This document shows positions 8,744 to 18,000 of a DNA stretch of 64,000 nt, piece by piece. Location: contig DDLV01000095.1 of the NCBI GenBank assembly GCA_002340325.1, positions 23,296 through 87,295 on the forward strand, in the 5' to 3' direction. Source of the DNA: Glaciecola sp. UBA2563 (GTDB taxonomy: Bacteria > Pseudomonadota > Gammaproteobacteria > Enterobacterales > Alteromonadaceae). The position numbers and the translations under genes are program-made. The notes under the pieces were generated by a model that was not told the origin of the DNA, searched no databases, and was given only the letters and a program-made list of their open reading frames with translations. Within the stretch, counting starts at the first letter, position 1, and the number at the start of each line of letters is the position of its first letter.

Positions 8744-9871
8744 ATGAATAGTAAACATCAGGCATCCGCGAAAAATGTGGCAATTATCATCGATTCCATG
8801 GCCGGGGGCGGCGCAGAGAAAGTGATGCTGACTTTGGCTGAGACGCTGTCATCTCAATCTCACCGCGTCACTATTTTTATCTTAAAGGATTCGATTGATT
8901 ATCGTTTACCTACATCGCTGACAATCATTCATGCGCTTAAAGGTTACAAGAAGAAGCTGCGCAGCTGGCGGCGCAGATTAGAACAATCACAAGTGTTATT
9001 AGGCGCTATTAACAAAGCAGAAAATACACTAGGTGCATTTGATTTGATATTGGTTAACTTGTATGAATCGATGAAGTTAGCACAAGTTTTAAACCTACCG
9101 AATACGTTTTATGTTATGCACAATGATTGTGATAGCGAGTTAAGGCGTGAATTTCTGATGGGGCCTATTAAGTACCTGTATATGCGAAAGATATTGCAAG
9201 GGCTTGACGGCAAACGTTTAATTGGCGTTTCAAAAAGCCTGACGGATTCACTAGATGGCAATCCGCTATTCAAACCATTGAGCAAGCGATGCATCTATAA
9301 TCCATTAGATATCAAACGGGTAAGAGATTTAGCTAATCAACCTTGTGATTCGATGCCATCAAAATTTATCGTACACGTTGGCAGAGCAGCAAAAGCAAAA
9401 CGTCATGATGTACTATTTAAGGCAATGGCGGATGTCAAAGCAGATTATCAATTGGTATGCTTATCATCAGGCACAAAAAAACTAAAGAAACTAGCCGTAA
9501 AGCATGGTGTTGAAAATCGAGTAACGCTACCCGGTTTTGAGCAAAACCCATATCCATGGATTAAAGCAGCATCACTGCTAGTGCTCAGTTCAGACTTTGA
9601 AGGACTTGCGATGGTGTTAATAGAAGCATTGGCCTGCGGCACACCGGTTGTCGCAACAGATTGTCCTTACGGACCGGCTGAAGTTTTAGCAGGGGGATTA
9701 GAAGATAATCTCGTACCCGTAAATGACCCAAGTAGTCTAGCGGCAACCATCAAAAAAGCGCTCGAACGAGAATTTAATGTTGATAACATGCCTATCCTAA
9801 AATCCGTTGAACCAACGCTTATCGCGCAGCAGTATATTTCGCTAATTAAACCGGAAGAAGGACACCAGTGA
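8744..9871 (+). CDS. Glycosyltransferase family 4 (LPS core)
   Basis: GT-B fold glycosyltransferase. The N-terminal SMAGGGAEKVMLTLAETL motif and the C-terminal DFEGLAMVLIEALACGTPVV donor-binding motif are diagnostic of GT4 enzymes. 375 residues. Its stop overlaps the GTG start of the following heptosyltransferase-like gene by 4 bp, so the pair is translationally coupled. The sugar transferred is unknown; a role in LPS core assembly is inferred from the neighbours. Confidence 0.88.
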   Translation: MNSKHQASAKNVAIIIDSMAGGGAEKVMLTLAETLSSQSHRVTIFILKDSIDYRLPTSLTIIHALKGYKKKLRSWRRRLEQSQVLLGAINKAENTLGAFDLILVNLYESMKLAQVLNLPNTFYVMHNDCDSELRREFLMGPIKYLYMRKILQGLDGKRLIGVSKSLTDSLDGNPLFKPLSKRCIYNPLDIKRVRDLANQPCDSMPSKFIVHVGRAAKAKRHDVLFKAMADVKADYQLVCLSSGTKKLKKLAVKHGVENRVTLPGFEQNPYPWIKAASLLVLSSDFEGLAMVLIEALACGTPVVATDCPYGPAEVLAGGLEDNLVPVNDPSSLAATIKKALEREFNVDNMPILKSVEPTLIAQQYISLIKPEEGHQ

Positions 9872-10914
9872 AGGAACCGATTACAAGCTTGTGCATTTTA
9901 AGGCTGTCTGCAATAGGTGATGTTTGCCATGCAGCTGCAATGGTCAACGCAATTCAGCGCCATCGACCTGACATTGAGATAACTTGGATAATTGGCAAAA
10001 TTGAACATGCGCTGTTAGGTGACATGCCAAATATCAATTTTGTTGTATATGACAAAAAATCTGGAAAAGCTGGGCTAACGAAATTGGAGAAAACGTTAGG
10101 TGATAGTCAGTTTGATATGCTTTTCGTCATGCAAGTCGCGCTGCGAGCGAATATTCTTTCACGTTCGATTAAGGCAAAAACCAGGGTGGGTTTCGATTGG
10201 GAAAGAAGTAAAGAACTGCATTGGTTATTTACAAACCACAGAATAAAGAAACGCAAGCACGCGCATGTACTGGAAGGCTTTATGGGTTTTGCTGAGACCT
10301 TGGGCGTTAATACTGATGAAGCGCCAAAGTGGAATATTCCAGTTTCCGATACTGATAAACGTTGGGTCACAGAGCAACTTTCCACATTACAAAAGCCGTT
10401 TGTTGTCGTTAGTCCAGCGGCCTCAAAAGCAGAGAGAAACTGGCTTTCGCAAAGATACGCATCAATCATTGATTACCTTCATAGTAAGGAACTACAGGTC
10501 GTCTTAGGTGGCGGGCCGGGACCTCTTGATAAGCAAACAAGTGAAGAAATAACGCAGCACACCGATAACGTTGCGCTAAATTTAGTTGGAAAGACAAGCC
10601 TTAAGCAGATGCTTGAGGTCCTATCACGCGCCGAGTTCGTGATAGCGCCAGATACCGGGCCTGCGCATATGGCCACCACGCAAAACACACCTGTCATTGG
10701 CTTGTATGCACATAGCAATCCGCTGCGCACTGGGCCCTATTTGTCACTGAAATACTGTGTCTCTGTTTACGAAAAATGTATTGAACAGCAGAAAGGCAAA
10801 CCATGGCAAGATTTGCCTTGGGGAATAAGGGCTAAAGGTTCAGATTTAATGCAGCATATCGATGAAGACGACGTGAAACATAAGATAGATCGGCTTCTAT
10901 CTGAATTGATATAG
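9868..10914 (+). CDS. Glycosyltransferase family 9 (heptosyltransferase-like)
   Basis: GT9 enzymes transfer ADP-heptose to the LPS inner core. The sequence shows LRLSAIGDVCHAAAMVNAI at the N terminus and the C-terminal APDTGPAHMATTQNTPVIGL signature. 348 residues, complete, starting with GTG inside the end of the preceding GT4 gene. I cannot say which heptosyltransferase position it fills. Confidence 0.9.
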   Translation: MKEPITSLCILRLSAIGDVCHAAAMVNAIQRHRPDIEITWIIGKIEHALLGDMPNINFVVYDKKSGKAGLTKLEKTLGDSQFDMLFVMQVALRANILSRSIKAKTRVGFDWERSKELHWLFTNHRIKKRKHAHVLEGFMGFAETLGVNTDEAPKWNIPVSDTDKRWVTEQLSTLQKPFVVVSPAASKAERNWLSQRYASIIDYLHSKELQVVLGGGPGPLDKQTSEEITQHTDNVALNLVGKTSLKQMLEVLSRAEFVIAPDTGPAHMATTQNTPVIGLYAHSNPLRTGPYLSLKYCVSVYEKCIEQQKGKPWQDLPWGIRAKGSDLMQHIDEDDVKHKIDRLLSELI

Positions 10915-11069
10915 GTCAGCCGTTGTCCCACTCAACGCGACTCTGTAAAAAAGCGATAAGAGCCCTTTTTGGCGCCCCTTTTGCCTTGACTTCCCGTGCT
11001 ATATTGAGGTGCTCCCGCTTGACGCTGCGAGGCTTTCCTTATTTGGAAGCGTAACCACCGCTTTAACGT

Positions 11070-12683
11070 CTACCCACGTTTAGGATCGGGGTCGTCAGAA
11101 GACTGCTTAATATAAAACTCTATGTAGTGACTATAACCCGGGTCTCCAGCTCCGTTAGATGAAGAAAACGGAGTGGCTCTTAGCGAATAGACGCCCGGTG
11201 AAAGCGGCACAGGCGCAAAATCACCACTGGAATCTCCACCCAGTGAAAAAGGCGCGGAATTTTCAATTTGATAACGCTTATTACCATCAAAATCAAACAC
11301 CATACTACCAATATTCGACTCGACAATGGACTCAGTTCTAATTGCAAGGGATGGAGGAAGTTCGTCAAGCACTAGCGTATCACCGAACATTAATGGCTGA
11401 ATGTCTGAGTCGGAATCAGCATTTATCAAAACAAAACGGCGTATATGTAGATTTGCCCCTTTGCTTTCAACTGACCCAAGGTCACATTTGCCATCTAGCC
11501 GAGGTAAGCCCCTTTGATCATAACTATCGCAAGAAGCAAACCATGAGGTCGACGGTGCTGTCCCTGCATCTACGGCAGGACTGGAAGGCAACACGTCATA
11601 ACTATACGTATAGGTATCGAATCCGGCAGTCGAAAACCCAAACTCAGGGTCGGTATCAAATATATAGGTTGATGTATTCCTCGTTATAATGCAGCCTGTT
11701 TGGTCACCAATAAGATTGTAATGGCTGGTTGTATCAAGAGATCCTACGCAATCATCAGGCGAAAAGCTTCCTTCGTTTTGCGCGACGATACTATTTTGTA
11801 ATACGGTTACATATCCGACAGATGTTTGTATACCACCACCACGAATGGGTGCGTCCGGCGCGTCATTGTTGTTTCGATTGCCTGTGATGGTCGTATTTTT
11901 AATGAGTGCAACTCCTCTCTGCAAAATACCGCCAACGCCGCCGGTGGGTGAACGTGCATAGTTTCTTGATACGGTCGAGTCGATAAGGCTTAGTTCCCCG
12001 ATGTTTAAGATGCCACCGTATCTATTCGCTTCATTACTATCAATAGTAGATTCTTTGATATGTAATGAGCCTGCATTTCTAATGCCTCCTCCAAACGCGC
12101 CCTGTGCCCAATTTTCTGATACTGTAACACGGGTCAAATACGCAGTTGCATTCTCTAAAACTTCTAATCCACCAACGAGATATCCTTTGTTCCTCGTGAT
12201 TTTCGAATTGTGCATATGTACCTCGCCGTTTGCTATCAACACTCCGGCGTTAGTGCTTGTAGAATTACCTCCGCTCATTGCGACATTATTGATATCAATT
12301 ACGTGACCCGGAGCATCAATAGTCAAAACACGATCGTATACGGTCTGCTCAATAAATGTGCGATGACTGGTTGCGCCTTGTATACGAAGCCCAGTGGAAA
12401 TAAAAAGAGCGCCAGTGTTTTCTGGGTCGGAATTCGAATGCGCAATGGTTAGCTCATAGGTGCCTTCTGGAAGTTTGATTACATTAAAGTCATCATATGC
12501 ATTAGCTTCCATAATGGCTGCACGAAGCGTACAAACGGGTTCTCCATCGCCGTTATTGATGTCACAAACACCATCGCCAGGATTACTGTCTGGCGCATCC
12601 AGCGTACTGTTTACTACAAATTCACAGCCACTCATTATCATGATTACGGTTATTAACACGGTTACCAAGATTAAATGTTTCAT
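11070..12683 (-). CDS. CSLREA-domain lipoprotein, predicted beta-helix (paralogue 2)
   Basis: An exported lipoprotein: signal peptide with lipobox IMSGC. A CSLREA segment follows, with NPGDGVCDINNGDGEPVC then TLRAAIMEANA, and then imperfect repeats of about 25 residues (SGGNSTSTNAGVLI, TRNKGYLVGGLEV, SENWAQGAFGGGIRN) typical of right-handed parallel beta-helices. The C-terminal third resembles its neighbour (NADSDSDIQPLMFGD). It starts 14 bp after the stop of its paralogue. I place the start at the ATG at 12683; a TTG at 12689 is also possible. Function unknown; probably a surface or periplasmic protein. Confidence 0.8.
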   Translation of the reverse strand: MKHLILVTVLITVIMIMSGCEFVVNSTLDAPDSNPGDGVCDINNGDGEPVCTLRAAIMEANAYDDFNVIKLPEGTYELTIAHSNSDPENTGALFISTGLRIQGATSHRTFIEQTVYDRVLTIDAPGHVIDINNVAMSGGNSTSTNAGVLIANGEVHMHNSKITRNKGYLVGGLEVLENATAYLTRVTVSENWAQGAFGGGIRNAGSLHIKESTIDSNEANRYGGILNIGELSLIDSTVSRNYARSPTGGVGGILQRGVALIKNTTITGNRNNNDAPDAPIRGGGIQTSVGYVTVLQNSIVAQNEGSFSPDDCVGSLDTTSHYNLIGDQTGCIITRNTSTYIFDTDPEFGFSTAGFDTYTYSYDVLPSSPAVDAGTAPSTSWFASCDSYDQRGLPRLDGKCDLGSVESKGANLHIRRFVLINADSDSDIQPLMFGDTLVLDELPPSLAIRTESIVESNIGSMVFDFDGNKRYQIENSAPFSLGGDSSGDFAPVPLSPGVYSLRATPFSSSNGAGDPGYSHYIEFYIKQSSDDPDPKRG

Positions 12684-12696
12684 TCGCAAAAAATCC

Positions 12697-14232
12697 TTAT
12701 TCTAATACTTCAAAAGTAATTGGGATCCCGCCGCCAGCTACGCCGGTTCCGTTGACTCCTGTATATGGCGTTGCAATTATTGTGTGCTCTGCAACGGTGA
12801 GTGGAAAGGCCGCATAATCTCCGCTAGCATCGCCGCCGATTGAAAAGGGCGCTGAATTTTCAATTTTTACCCCAGAGACGCCATCGAAATCAAAGACTAC
12901 GCTGGTTGGTGTTCCTGAGGTTATCGCGCGAATTGAAACGCCGCCTGCGGGGAAATCGCTGAGATGAAAGACATCGCCGTGAAGAATTCTCTTGATGTCT
13001 GTATTCGAACTAGCGTCAACGAGCATATAGCCAGTGACGTGGGTGCTCGTTGACACTCCATAGAGGGATCCCATATCACATCGGTTGCCAGATTGATTTC
13101 TTGGAACACCACGTTGATCACGAGACTCGCACCCATCTGCAGCTGGTGCTGGGAACTGATAGCCAGCATTGAGAGCAGGGCTATCATACTGTAGGGTGTG
13201 ATCGTAGGTGCCGATGAGATTTTGACCCAAGGAATTTAATTCGGCGCTTTCATCCAGTATAAAAGTGGAGACGTAAGAGGGGATAGTGCAGCCGTCAGCG
13301 TCGCCAATCAGGTTGTATTTGCTGTCGCCCGACAAGGTCCCAACACAGTCGTCTGGTCCAATTCCACCGTCGTTGTTGGCAATGATGCTGTTTTTCATAA
13401 CGGTCGTTTTTCCGCTACCTGTTTGGATGCCGCCCCCACGAAATGATGTGGCATTATTGCCCACCCCCTCATTGAGCGTGACGGTGGCGTTATACAACAC
13501 GAGAAACCCGTTCTGGGAGATACCGCCAACGCCAGCTCCAGCTGAGTTGGCCTTATTGCCGCTTACTGTTACGTTTCTTAAGTTTAAGTTGCCCGAGTTT
13601 CTCACTCCTCCGGCACGGTTAGAGTCGTTGTTCGTTATTGATGAATCATAAATGAACGTCGTCCCCTGATTCCAGAGGCCTCCGCCAAAAGCCCCTTGCG
13701 CACTGTTGTTATTGATAGTTAACCGTCGTGCAATGACGAAAGCGTCTTCTTTGATGTATATTCCACCTCCACCCGTGAAACCAAAATTGTCTTCAATAAT
13801 GACATCTGTCATATTGACCTCACCGTCATCAATGTATACGCCCCCACCAGCTTGACTGGAGCCTCCTTGTATCTTCACGTTATTTATTTCGACATTGCCA
13901 GCTGTAATTTTTAAGACGGTATCAGAGACTTTCTGGTCAATAATTGTGTTGTCTTTACCAGAGCCCTGAATTTTCATGTTGTTATTAATTTTAAGGCTTC
14001 CTAGATCCAGGTTATAGATGCCGCTGGGAACGGAAATAGTATCCTCTGTGGCAGAATTGCCTGCTTCCATCACAGCTGCTCTAAGCGAGCAGTTACCAGC
14101 AGCTGTTTCGCAAATGTAGTCGCCAACGTTGATGTCGGGTGCATCTTCAAAGGTATCTACTTGATATTCACAACCGCAGAGTACTAACGTAGCTGCGAGA
14201 CTGGGAGCGAGCAGCAGTCTTTTTTTGTTCAT
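12697..14232 (-). CDS. CSLREA-domain lipoprotein, predicted beta-helix (paralogue 1)
   Basis: 511 residues, similar in layout throughout to the downstream gene. Lipobox LVLCGC is followed by VGDYICETAAGNCSLRAAV (CSLREA-type segment), Gly/Asn-rich beta-helix repeats (GGGVYIDDGEVNMTDV, GGGIYIKEDAFVIARR), a calcium-like GPDDCVGTLSG segment, and a C-terminal domain containing VVFDFDGVSGVKIENSAPFS. The RBS AGGACG precedes the ATG at 14232. The tandem pair probably arose by duplication and forms one transcript. No enzymatic motif was found. Confidence 0.8.
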   Translation of the reverse strand: MNKKRLLLAPSLAATLVLCGCEYQVDTFEDAPDINVGDYICETAAGNCSLRAAVMEAGNSATEDTISVPSGIYNLDLGSLKINNNMKIQGSGKDNTIIDQKVSDTVLKITAGNVEINNVKIQGGSSQAGGGVYIDDGEVNMTDVIIEDNFGFTGGGGIYIKEDAFVIARRLTINNNSAQGAFGGGLWNQGTTFIYDSSITNNDSNRAGGVRNSGNLNLRNVTVSGNKANSAGAGVGGISQNGFLVLYNATVTLNEGVGNNATSFRGGGIQTGSGKTTVMKNSIIANNDGGIGPDDCVGTLSGDSKYNLIGDADGCTIPSYVSTFILDESAELNSLGQNLIGTYDHTLQYDSPALNAGYQFPAPAADGCESRDQRGVPRNQSGNRCDMGSLYGVSTSTHVTGYMLVDASSNTDIKRILHGDVFHLSDFPAGGVSIRAITSGTPTSVVFDFDGVSGVKIENSAPFSIGGDASGDYAAFPLTVAEHTIIATPYTGVNGTGVAGGGIPITFEVLE

Positions 14233-14588
14233 AATGGTCGTCCTGTTAACTAGTTGGCATTGAGATAAGCCTCGTCACCGGAAATCATATTGGTAAGTGC
14301 TCGCTTTATTGTTTACGCGCATCGAATACCATAAATTGAAGATTCAAACACCGTTTGACGATCGATGTCTATTATCAGGAAGGAAGGAAAATGTATCTGT
14401 GAAGTAAGCCCACTAAATTTGTGACATATTCACATTTTTACAGAAAATGAATTCAACATTGCATATGCTAAATAAGCGCGTGCGGGTCCGGGATGCGAAC
14501 GCAATAGAGTGTTAGGTTAGCTTGCATCCGTGCATTTGCAGATATAGTTTAGAGGGAGGCCTAGCAAAAAAGCGGCAATATCGGCAGC
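14233..14588. other. Intergenic stretch, no gene seen
   Basis: 356 bp between two leftward genes, expected to hold the promoter of the tandem lipoprotein genes. The only feature I could pick out is the TGTGA-N5-TCACA palindrome at 14420-14434. The ORF at 14561-14896 is an out-of-frame shadow of the next gene. Confidence 0.5.
14420..14434. promoter_or_regulatory. Inverted repeat resembling a CRP/FNR-type half-site pair
   Basis: TGTGACATATTCACA has 5-bp arms identical to the CRP consensus half-sites, but the spacer is 5 bp rather than the usual 6. It lies about 190 bp upstream of the tandem lipoprotein operon. This may be chance or a site for another regulator. Confidence 0.25.
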
Positions 14589-15500
14589 TCAAGGCGATTT
14601 AATCTTTCTAAATTCATAAAATCTAGTCGGGATATTTTTTCTTTCTTCACTGAGCGTATAAAAAGCATGCCCATCTTTACTCCACGCAATTGCCTCACCT
14701 TGAGGTTCTCTTTGGTATGGAATGCGCACGCTGTCTCGTAACAAAACGTCAGCAATCGATTCGTTACCTGTGCGCCGCCATAGAAAGATTTCATCGTAGG
14801 TCTTGAGTAGTATTTCACTTCCATCTCGCGAAACATCACCTGCGACGGCATTTCTGAAGGGCAACTCACCTTTTTCAATGAGGACATTGACGTCATCTTT
14901 CGAGTATGGATACGCTAATTCAAATATCTTGGAATGCGTTTCTCGCTTTGAGACAACAACGATGTCTTTCGTTAATGGGTCTACTAGTAGACTCTCTGCG
15001 TCTCTTGTTGCAACGGGATAAGCAAACTCGATGGTCTCAAAATCGGTAATCGCAATGTTTGTTTCGCTGTCTATATACATTGGTTCGGGAAAGCGATAAA
15101 TGAATTTGTCGTTATACTGTGCTTTGTTATCACCTATTTCAGCGACATATATATATGGCACACCATCTTCCAAATTAATCGCAATATCTTCCCAGTCCCG
15201 GGCTTTAAGTCCCTTCAAGGTTGCAATCGCTAGCGTTTCTCCAGACGTATTCACAAGAAACAGCCTTGGTTTATCGCCACTATCATTATGAACCCAGAAT
15301 GCATCTTGATGATATTGGCTTGCGGCTATTCCAGAGGCTTCATCAATATCATCATCGTTCAATACTGGAAATGCGGTTTGAGTATGAAACAATGATGTAT
15401 CCATTGGAACAGATGGCGTTTCTACGCTGATAAACTCTTCAAGATGACGACAGCTTAGAACCGAGAAACATAATACAAAGAAAAAGAGATATTTTGTCAT
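14589..15500 (-). CDS. Conserved lipoprotein, predicted beta-propeller
   Basis: 303 residues. Lipoprotein signal peptide with lipobox SVLSC near residue 17. The mature part has repeated beta-rich units, including DDIDEASGIAASQYHQDAFW, DWEDIAINLEDGVPYIYVAE, DAESLLVDPLTKDIVVVSK and PQGEAIAWSKDGHAFYTLSE, as in esterase-like/phytase-like propeller proteins. No catalytic residues could be assigned with confidence. Single gene with a long gap to both neighbours. Confidence 0.7.
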   Translation of the reverse strand: MTKYLFFFVLCFSVLSCRHLEEFISVETPSVPMDTSLFHTQTAFPVLNDDDIDEASGIAASQYHQDAFWVHNDSGDKPRLFLVNTSGETLAIATLKGLKARDWEDIAINLEDGVPYIYVAEIGDNKAQYNDKFIYRFPEPMYIDSETNIAITDFETIEFAYPVATRDAESLLVDPLTKDIVVVSKRETHSKIFELAYPYSKDDVNVLIEKGELPFRNAVAGDVSRDGSEILLKTYDEIFLWRRTGNESIADVLLRDSVRIPYQREPQGEAIAWSKDGHAFYTLSEERKNIPTRFYEFRKIKSP

Positions 15501-15730
15501 TGAGAGGTTCGTTATTTTACATTTTCGATTTTTATTAATTGTCGCGGTTTAGGTTAGCATCTGCATTGGTCATTTTATATTTTTTTGTGCATAAAACAGA
15601 TATTCAGCGATTGACAGGATCCGCAGTTTGTTCTTCCGTACTACCAATCGATATCATCCTATAGCACTGAAAATAATCCAGTTTGTATGTTTATGCATAT
15701 TGACTTCTATTGAGTTAATAACATAGATAT

Positions 15731-16003
15731 ATGAAACAACCAAAAGAACTGTCTGAAAGTGATTTGTCTCGGGTTATCGAAATGGCATGGGAAGATAGGA
15801 CGCCGTTTGAGGCAATTGAAGACCTTTACGGTTTAAGCGAGCCAGAAGTCATTGAGCTCATGCGTGCTAGCATCAATAGAAAAACATTTAATAACTGGCG
15901 CCAGCGTGTTTCGGGTCGCAAAACAAAGCATAAGGAGCTTCGCGACCCCAGTGTCGACCGTGGTTATTGTAAAACCCAGTACAAACATACACGTAAGCGC
16001 TAG
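15731..16003 (+). CDS. TIGR03643/DUF2805 family small protein
   Basis: A 90-residue protein of a conserved uncharacterised family, recognisable by ESDLSRVIEMAWEDRTPFEA, YGLSEPEVIELMR and FNNWRQRVSGRKTKH. The helical N-terminal half resembles a helix-turn-helix; the C-terminal tail is strongly basic, so nucleic-acid binding is plausible but unproven. Its last 4 bp overlap the stop of the convergent membrane-protein gene. Confidence 0.8.
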   Translation: MKQPKELSESDLSRVIEMAWEDRTPFEAIEDLYGLSEPEVIELMRASINRKTFNNWRQRVSGRKTKHKELRDPSVDRGYCKTQYKHTRKR

Positions 16004-16743
16004 GCCTCACCGCGTTCTAGTACTTTTTGATTGATGCTTGTGGCTGCGTTGTCAGACGATACGCCGCCTTCGCCGGACAAAATTCGTATTTTGGCAAAAT
16101 GGCAGAGCGCCTTTAACATTAGCCCGTAAAGCAAGGTTAAAATACACACCGAAAATGCGGGTAAAATAACATCGGCGAAGGTGTCTTTTGTTGTATTGCC
16201 CGAAATAGCAACTAAGCCTGCAACCACACCAAACCATGCCATTATCATCGCTGTTTGCCCAATGATTTCAAACATTTTGGCATAGCGTTGTCTTTGTTGA
16301 AGCGTTTTTAATGCGTTGTTGTTTATTAACAAGCTAAAGTGAGACAGAAAAGTGCCTTTTTCAGCATAAACGGCACCTGCTAAAATAGATGGAATGAGCA
16401 CAATGATGACACTGGGGATATTAACATACATACCATAGTCTCCGCCTAGAACAAGCGCCATCAACATAATCGCTATGACGCCGCACATACTCATAAAAAA
16501 CATAATCGAACCTCTCTGTGTTGTTAACCCGAAATTCCATAGAATGGAAATGATTTGTTTGTATAACCAAAACAATGCTTTTTGTTTGCTTTGTGCACGT
16601 TTGTTGTAAAAACCCTCTTCACAATCACCTATTAGTGGTTCTTGAAGGGATTCAGGAAGACTCCAGCGTAAGATAGCATTCGCAGAAGATGGGAGGTTGC
16701 TCCGCGAGGTCGATAGTGCTTCTTTATTAGGCTCTACCGTCAT
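16000..16743 (-). CDS. Membrane protein with permease-prefix-like N terminus
   Basis: About 247 residues. The N terminus (ILRWSLPESLQEPLIGDCEE, then YKQIISILWNF) matches the prefix domain found before bacterial ABC permeases of the MacB type, but here it is followed by about four hydrophobic segments instead of a permease. The start is set at the ATG at 16743, which overlaps the stop of the upstream PadR gene in an ATGA. This PadR plus prefix-domain pair is a known arrangement, suggesting a membrane component controlled by the regulator. Function unknown. Confidence 0.7.
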   Translation of the reverse strand: MTVEPNKEALSTSRSNLPSSANAILRWSLPESLQEPLIGDCEEGFYNKRAQSKQKALFWLYKQIISILWNFGLTTQRGSIMFFMSMCGVIAIMLMALVLGGDYGMYVNIPSVIIVLIPSILAGAVYAEKGTFLSHFSLLINNNALKTLQQRQRYAKMFEIIGQTAMIMAWFGVVAGLVAISGNTTKDTFADVILPAFSVCILTLLYGLMLKALCHFAKIRILSGEGGVSSDNAATSINQKVLERGEA

Positions 16744-17105
16744 AGGATGTCTCCACAAGTTAACCCACGATTTGCACTTAAGTCAGGGTAATTTACATCT
16801 GCACTTAACGCTTCAAGTGCAGCTAGGCTGTTTTTTACCGCCAATTGACCTTCAGCGGTTACAATAAAATACTTTTTTGCCTTACCGCCTCGTTGTGCGG
16901 AGGCCTCTCCCATTTCAGAGGTAACAAGTCCTTTTCCCTGCATGCGCGATAGTGTTGTGTAAAGTGCGCCCAAACTCACTTCTCGTTTGCAACAGCTGAG
17001 TAACGTATTGCTAATCTCAATGCCATAGGAGCGATTGTTGACATGCAGGATTGCAAGCAAAATTAATTGCTCAAACTCACCTATAATCTTCTGTTCTCTG
17101 GACAT
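16740..17105 (-). CDS. PadR family transcriptional regulator
   Basis: A 121-residue winged-helix regulator. Typical PadR elements are the N-terminal FEQLILLAILHVNNRSYGIE, LGALYTTLSRMQGKGLVTSE, and the basic wing RGGKAKKYFIVTAEGQLAV. It is translationally coupled to the membrane protein downstream and probably regulates its own transcription. The inducing signal is unknown. Confidence 0.85.
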   Translation of the reverse strand: MSREQKIIGEFEQLILLAILHVNNRSYGIEISNTLLSCCKREVSLGALYTTLSRMQGKGLVTSEMGEASAQRGGKAKKYFIVTAEGQLAVKNSLAALEALSADVNYPDLSANRGLTCGDIL

Positions 17106-17269
17106 TTGCTCATCATCTCTCTACTCATTACTACTACATTGTATAAGTAACTAACGTAAAAAAAGTATGAATTAATATACTAAGGTATGTTTTACGCAGC
17201 CTTGAGAGTTACAGATAACCCCGTGCAATTTTAGACAGCATCCGCCATAATCGTGTGCTAAAAAATACG

Positions 17270-17342
17270 CTCTGTTCGCGTCAACTGTTTTTATCGATTG
17301 AATGAGCGATGCATGATTAAACAACAGCTAACGCGAACGGAG
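17270..17342 (+). promoter_or_regulatory. Long leader hairpin upstream of pnuC
   Basis: Arms 17270-17290 and 17319-17342 are complementary over about 20 bp with two or three mismatches; the uninterrupted part is GTTCGCGT/ACGCGAAC. The apical region can form a further ATCG/CGAT stem. The 3' arm ends in ACGGAG, the only good Shine-Dalgarno-like sequence before pnuC, so the fold would hide it. It may be a riboswitch-like or protein-binding leader. It does not match a riboswitch that I know. Confidence 0.45.
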
Positions 17343-17365
17343 CCAAAAACAATGATTTGACGGTT

Positions 17366-17983
17366 ATGACAATACAGGATTTCGTGAGCGGCTTTTTAGG
17401 CGCAAGTCCAATCGAAATGATTGCCTCAGTGTGTGGATTTATTTGTGTTTTTCTCATCATAAAACGCAATATCTGGTGTTGGTTCTTTGGGTTAATACAA
17501 GTCTCTCTTTTCACTTATGTATTTTTTGAAAGCAAGCTCTATTCAAATGCGGGCTTGCATGTAATTTATATATTTTTGCAGTTCTACGGATGGTGGAATT
17601 GGCGTTCCCATAAAGACAATTCAGACGATATCGTTGTCGAGCACTCCACTACAACTTTCATGCTAACTATCGTTGCTTGCGCGTTGTTATCCACACTGTT
17701 AGTAGGTTTTATTATGAACACCTACACAGATGCAAATATGGCTTACTTAGATGCATTTATCGCCTGCACTAGCCTGATTGCTCAAGTGCTCTTAACGCGC
17801 CGATATTGGTTTAACTGGGTGCTGTGGATATGTGTGAATGTGGTTTCAATTTACGTTTATTTTCAACAAGGGCTATATCCAACAGTACTGTTGTACGGCT
17901 GTTTCCTTGTTATGTGCTTGTTTGGCATCGCTGAGTGGCTAAAAAAATACAATGGTCAAAGCGGTATGGTTTCAGATGCATAG
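17366..17983 (+). CDS. pnuC: Nicotinamide riboside transporter PnuC
   Basis: Inner-membrane facilitator that brings in nicotinamide riboside for NAD salvage. Multiple hydrophobic segments fill the roughly 205 residues. The substrate-site signatures are visible as KRNIWCWFFGLIQ, FFESKLYSNAGLHVIYIFLQ, FYGWWNW and TRRYWFNWVLWICVN. The start is uncertain: ATG at 17366 or TTG at 17357. The ribosome binding site at 17337-17342 is better spaced for ATG-ATT-TGA at 17352, a two-codon ORF whose stop overlaps the TTG. The kinase needed to trap the substrate is encoded 17 bp downstream. Confidence 0.93.
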   Translation: MTIQDFVSGFLGASPIEMIASVCGFICVFLIIKRNIWCWFFGLIQVSLFTYVFFESKLYSNAGLHVIYIFLQFYGWWNWRSHKDNSDDIVVEHSTTTFMLTIVACALLSTLLVGFIMNTYTDANMAYLDAFIACTSLIAQVLLTRRYWFNWVLWICVNVVSIYVYFQQGLYPTVLLYGCFLVMCLFGIAEWLKKYNGQSGMVSDA

Positions 17984-18000
17984 TGTAAAAGGGTTTTGCC

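Noticed and set aside
14420..14434. CRP binding site
   Set aside because: The half-sites fit but the spacer is one base short, so I list it only as a weak inverted repeat and not as a CRP site.
14561..14896. 111-codon open frame on the minus strand
   Set aside because: Overlaps the lipoprotein gene 14589-15500 in another frame; the longer gene has a signal peptide and family-like repeats.
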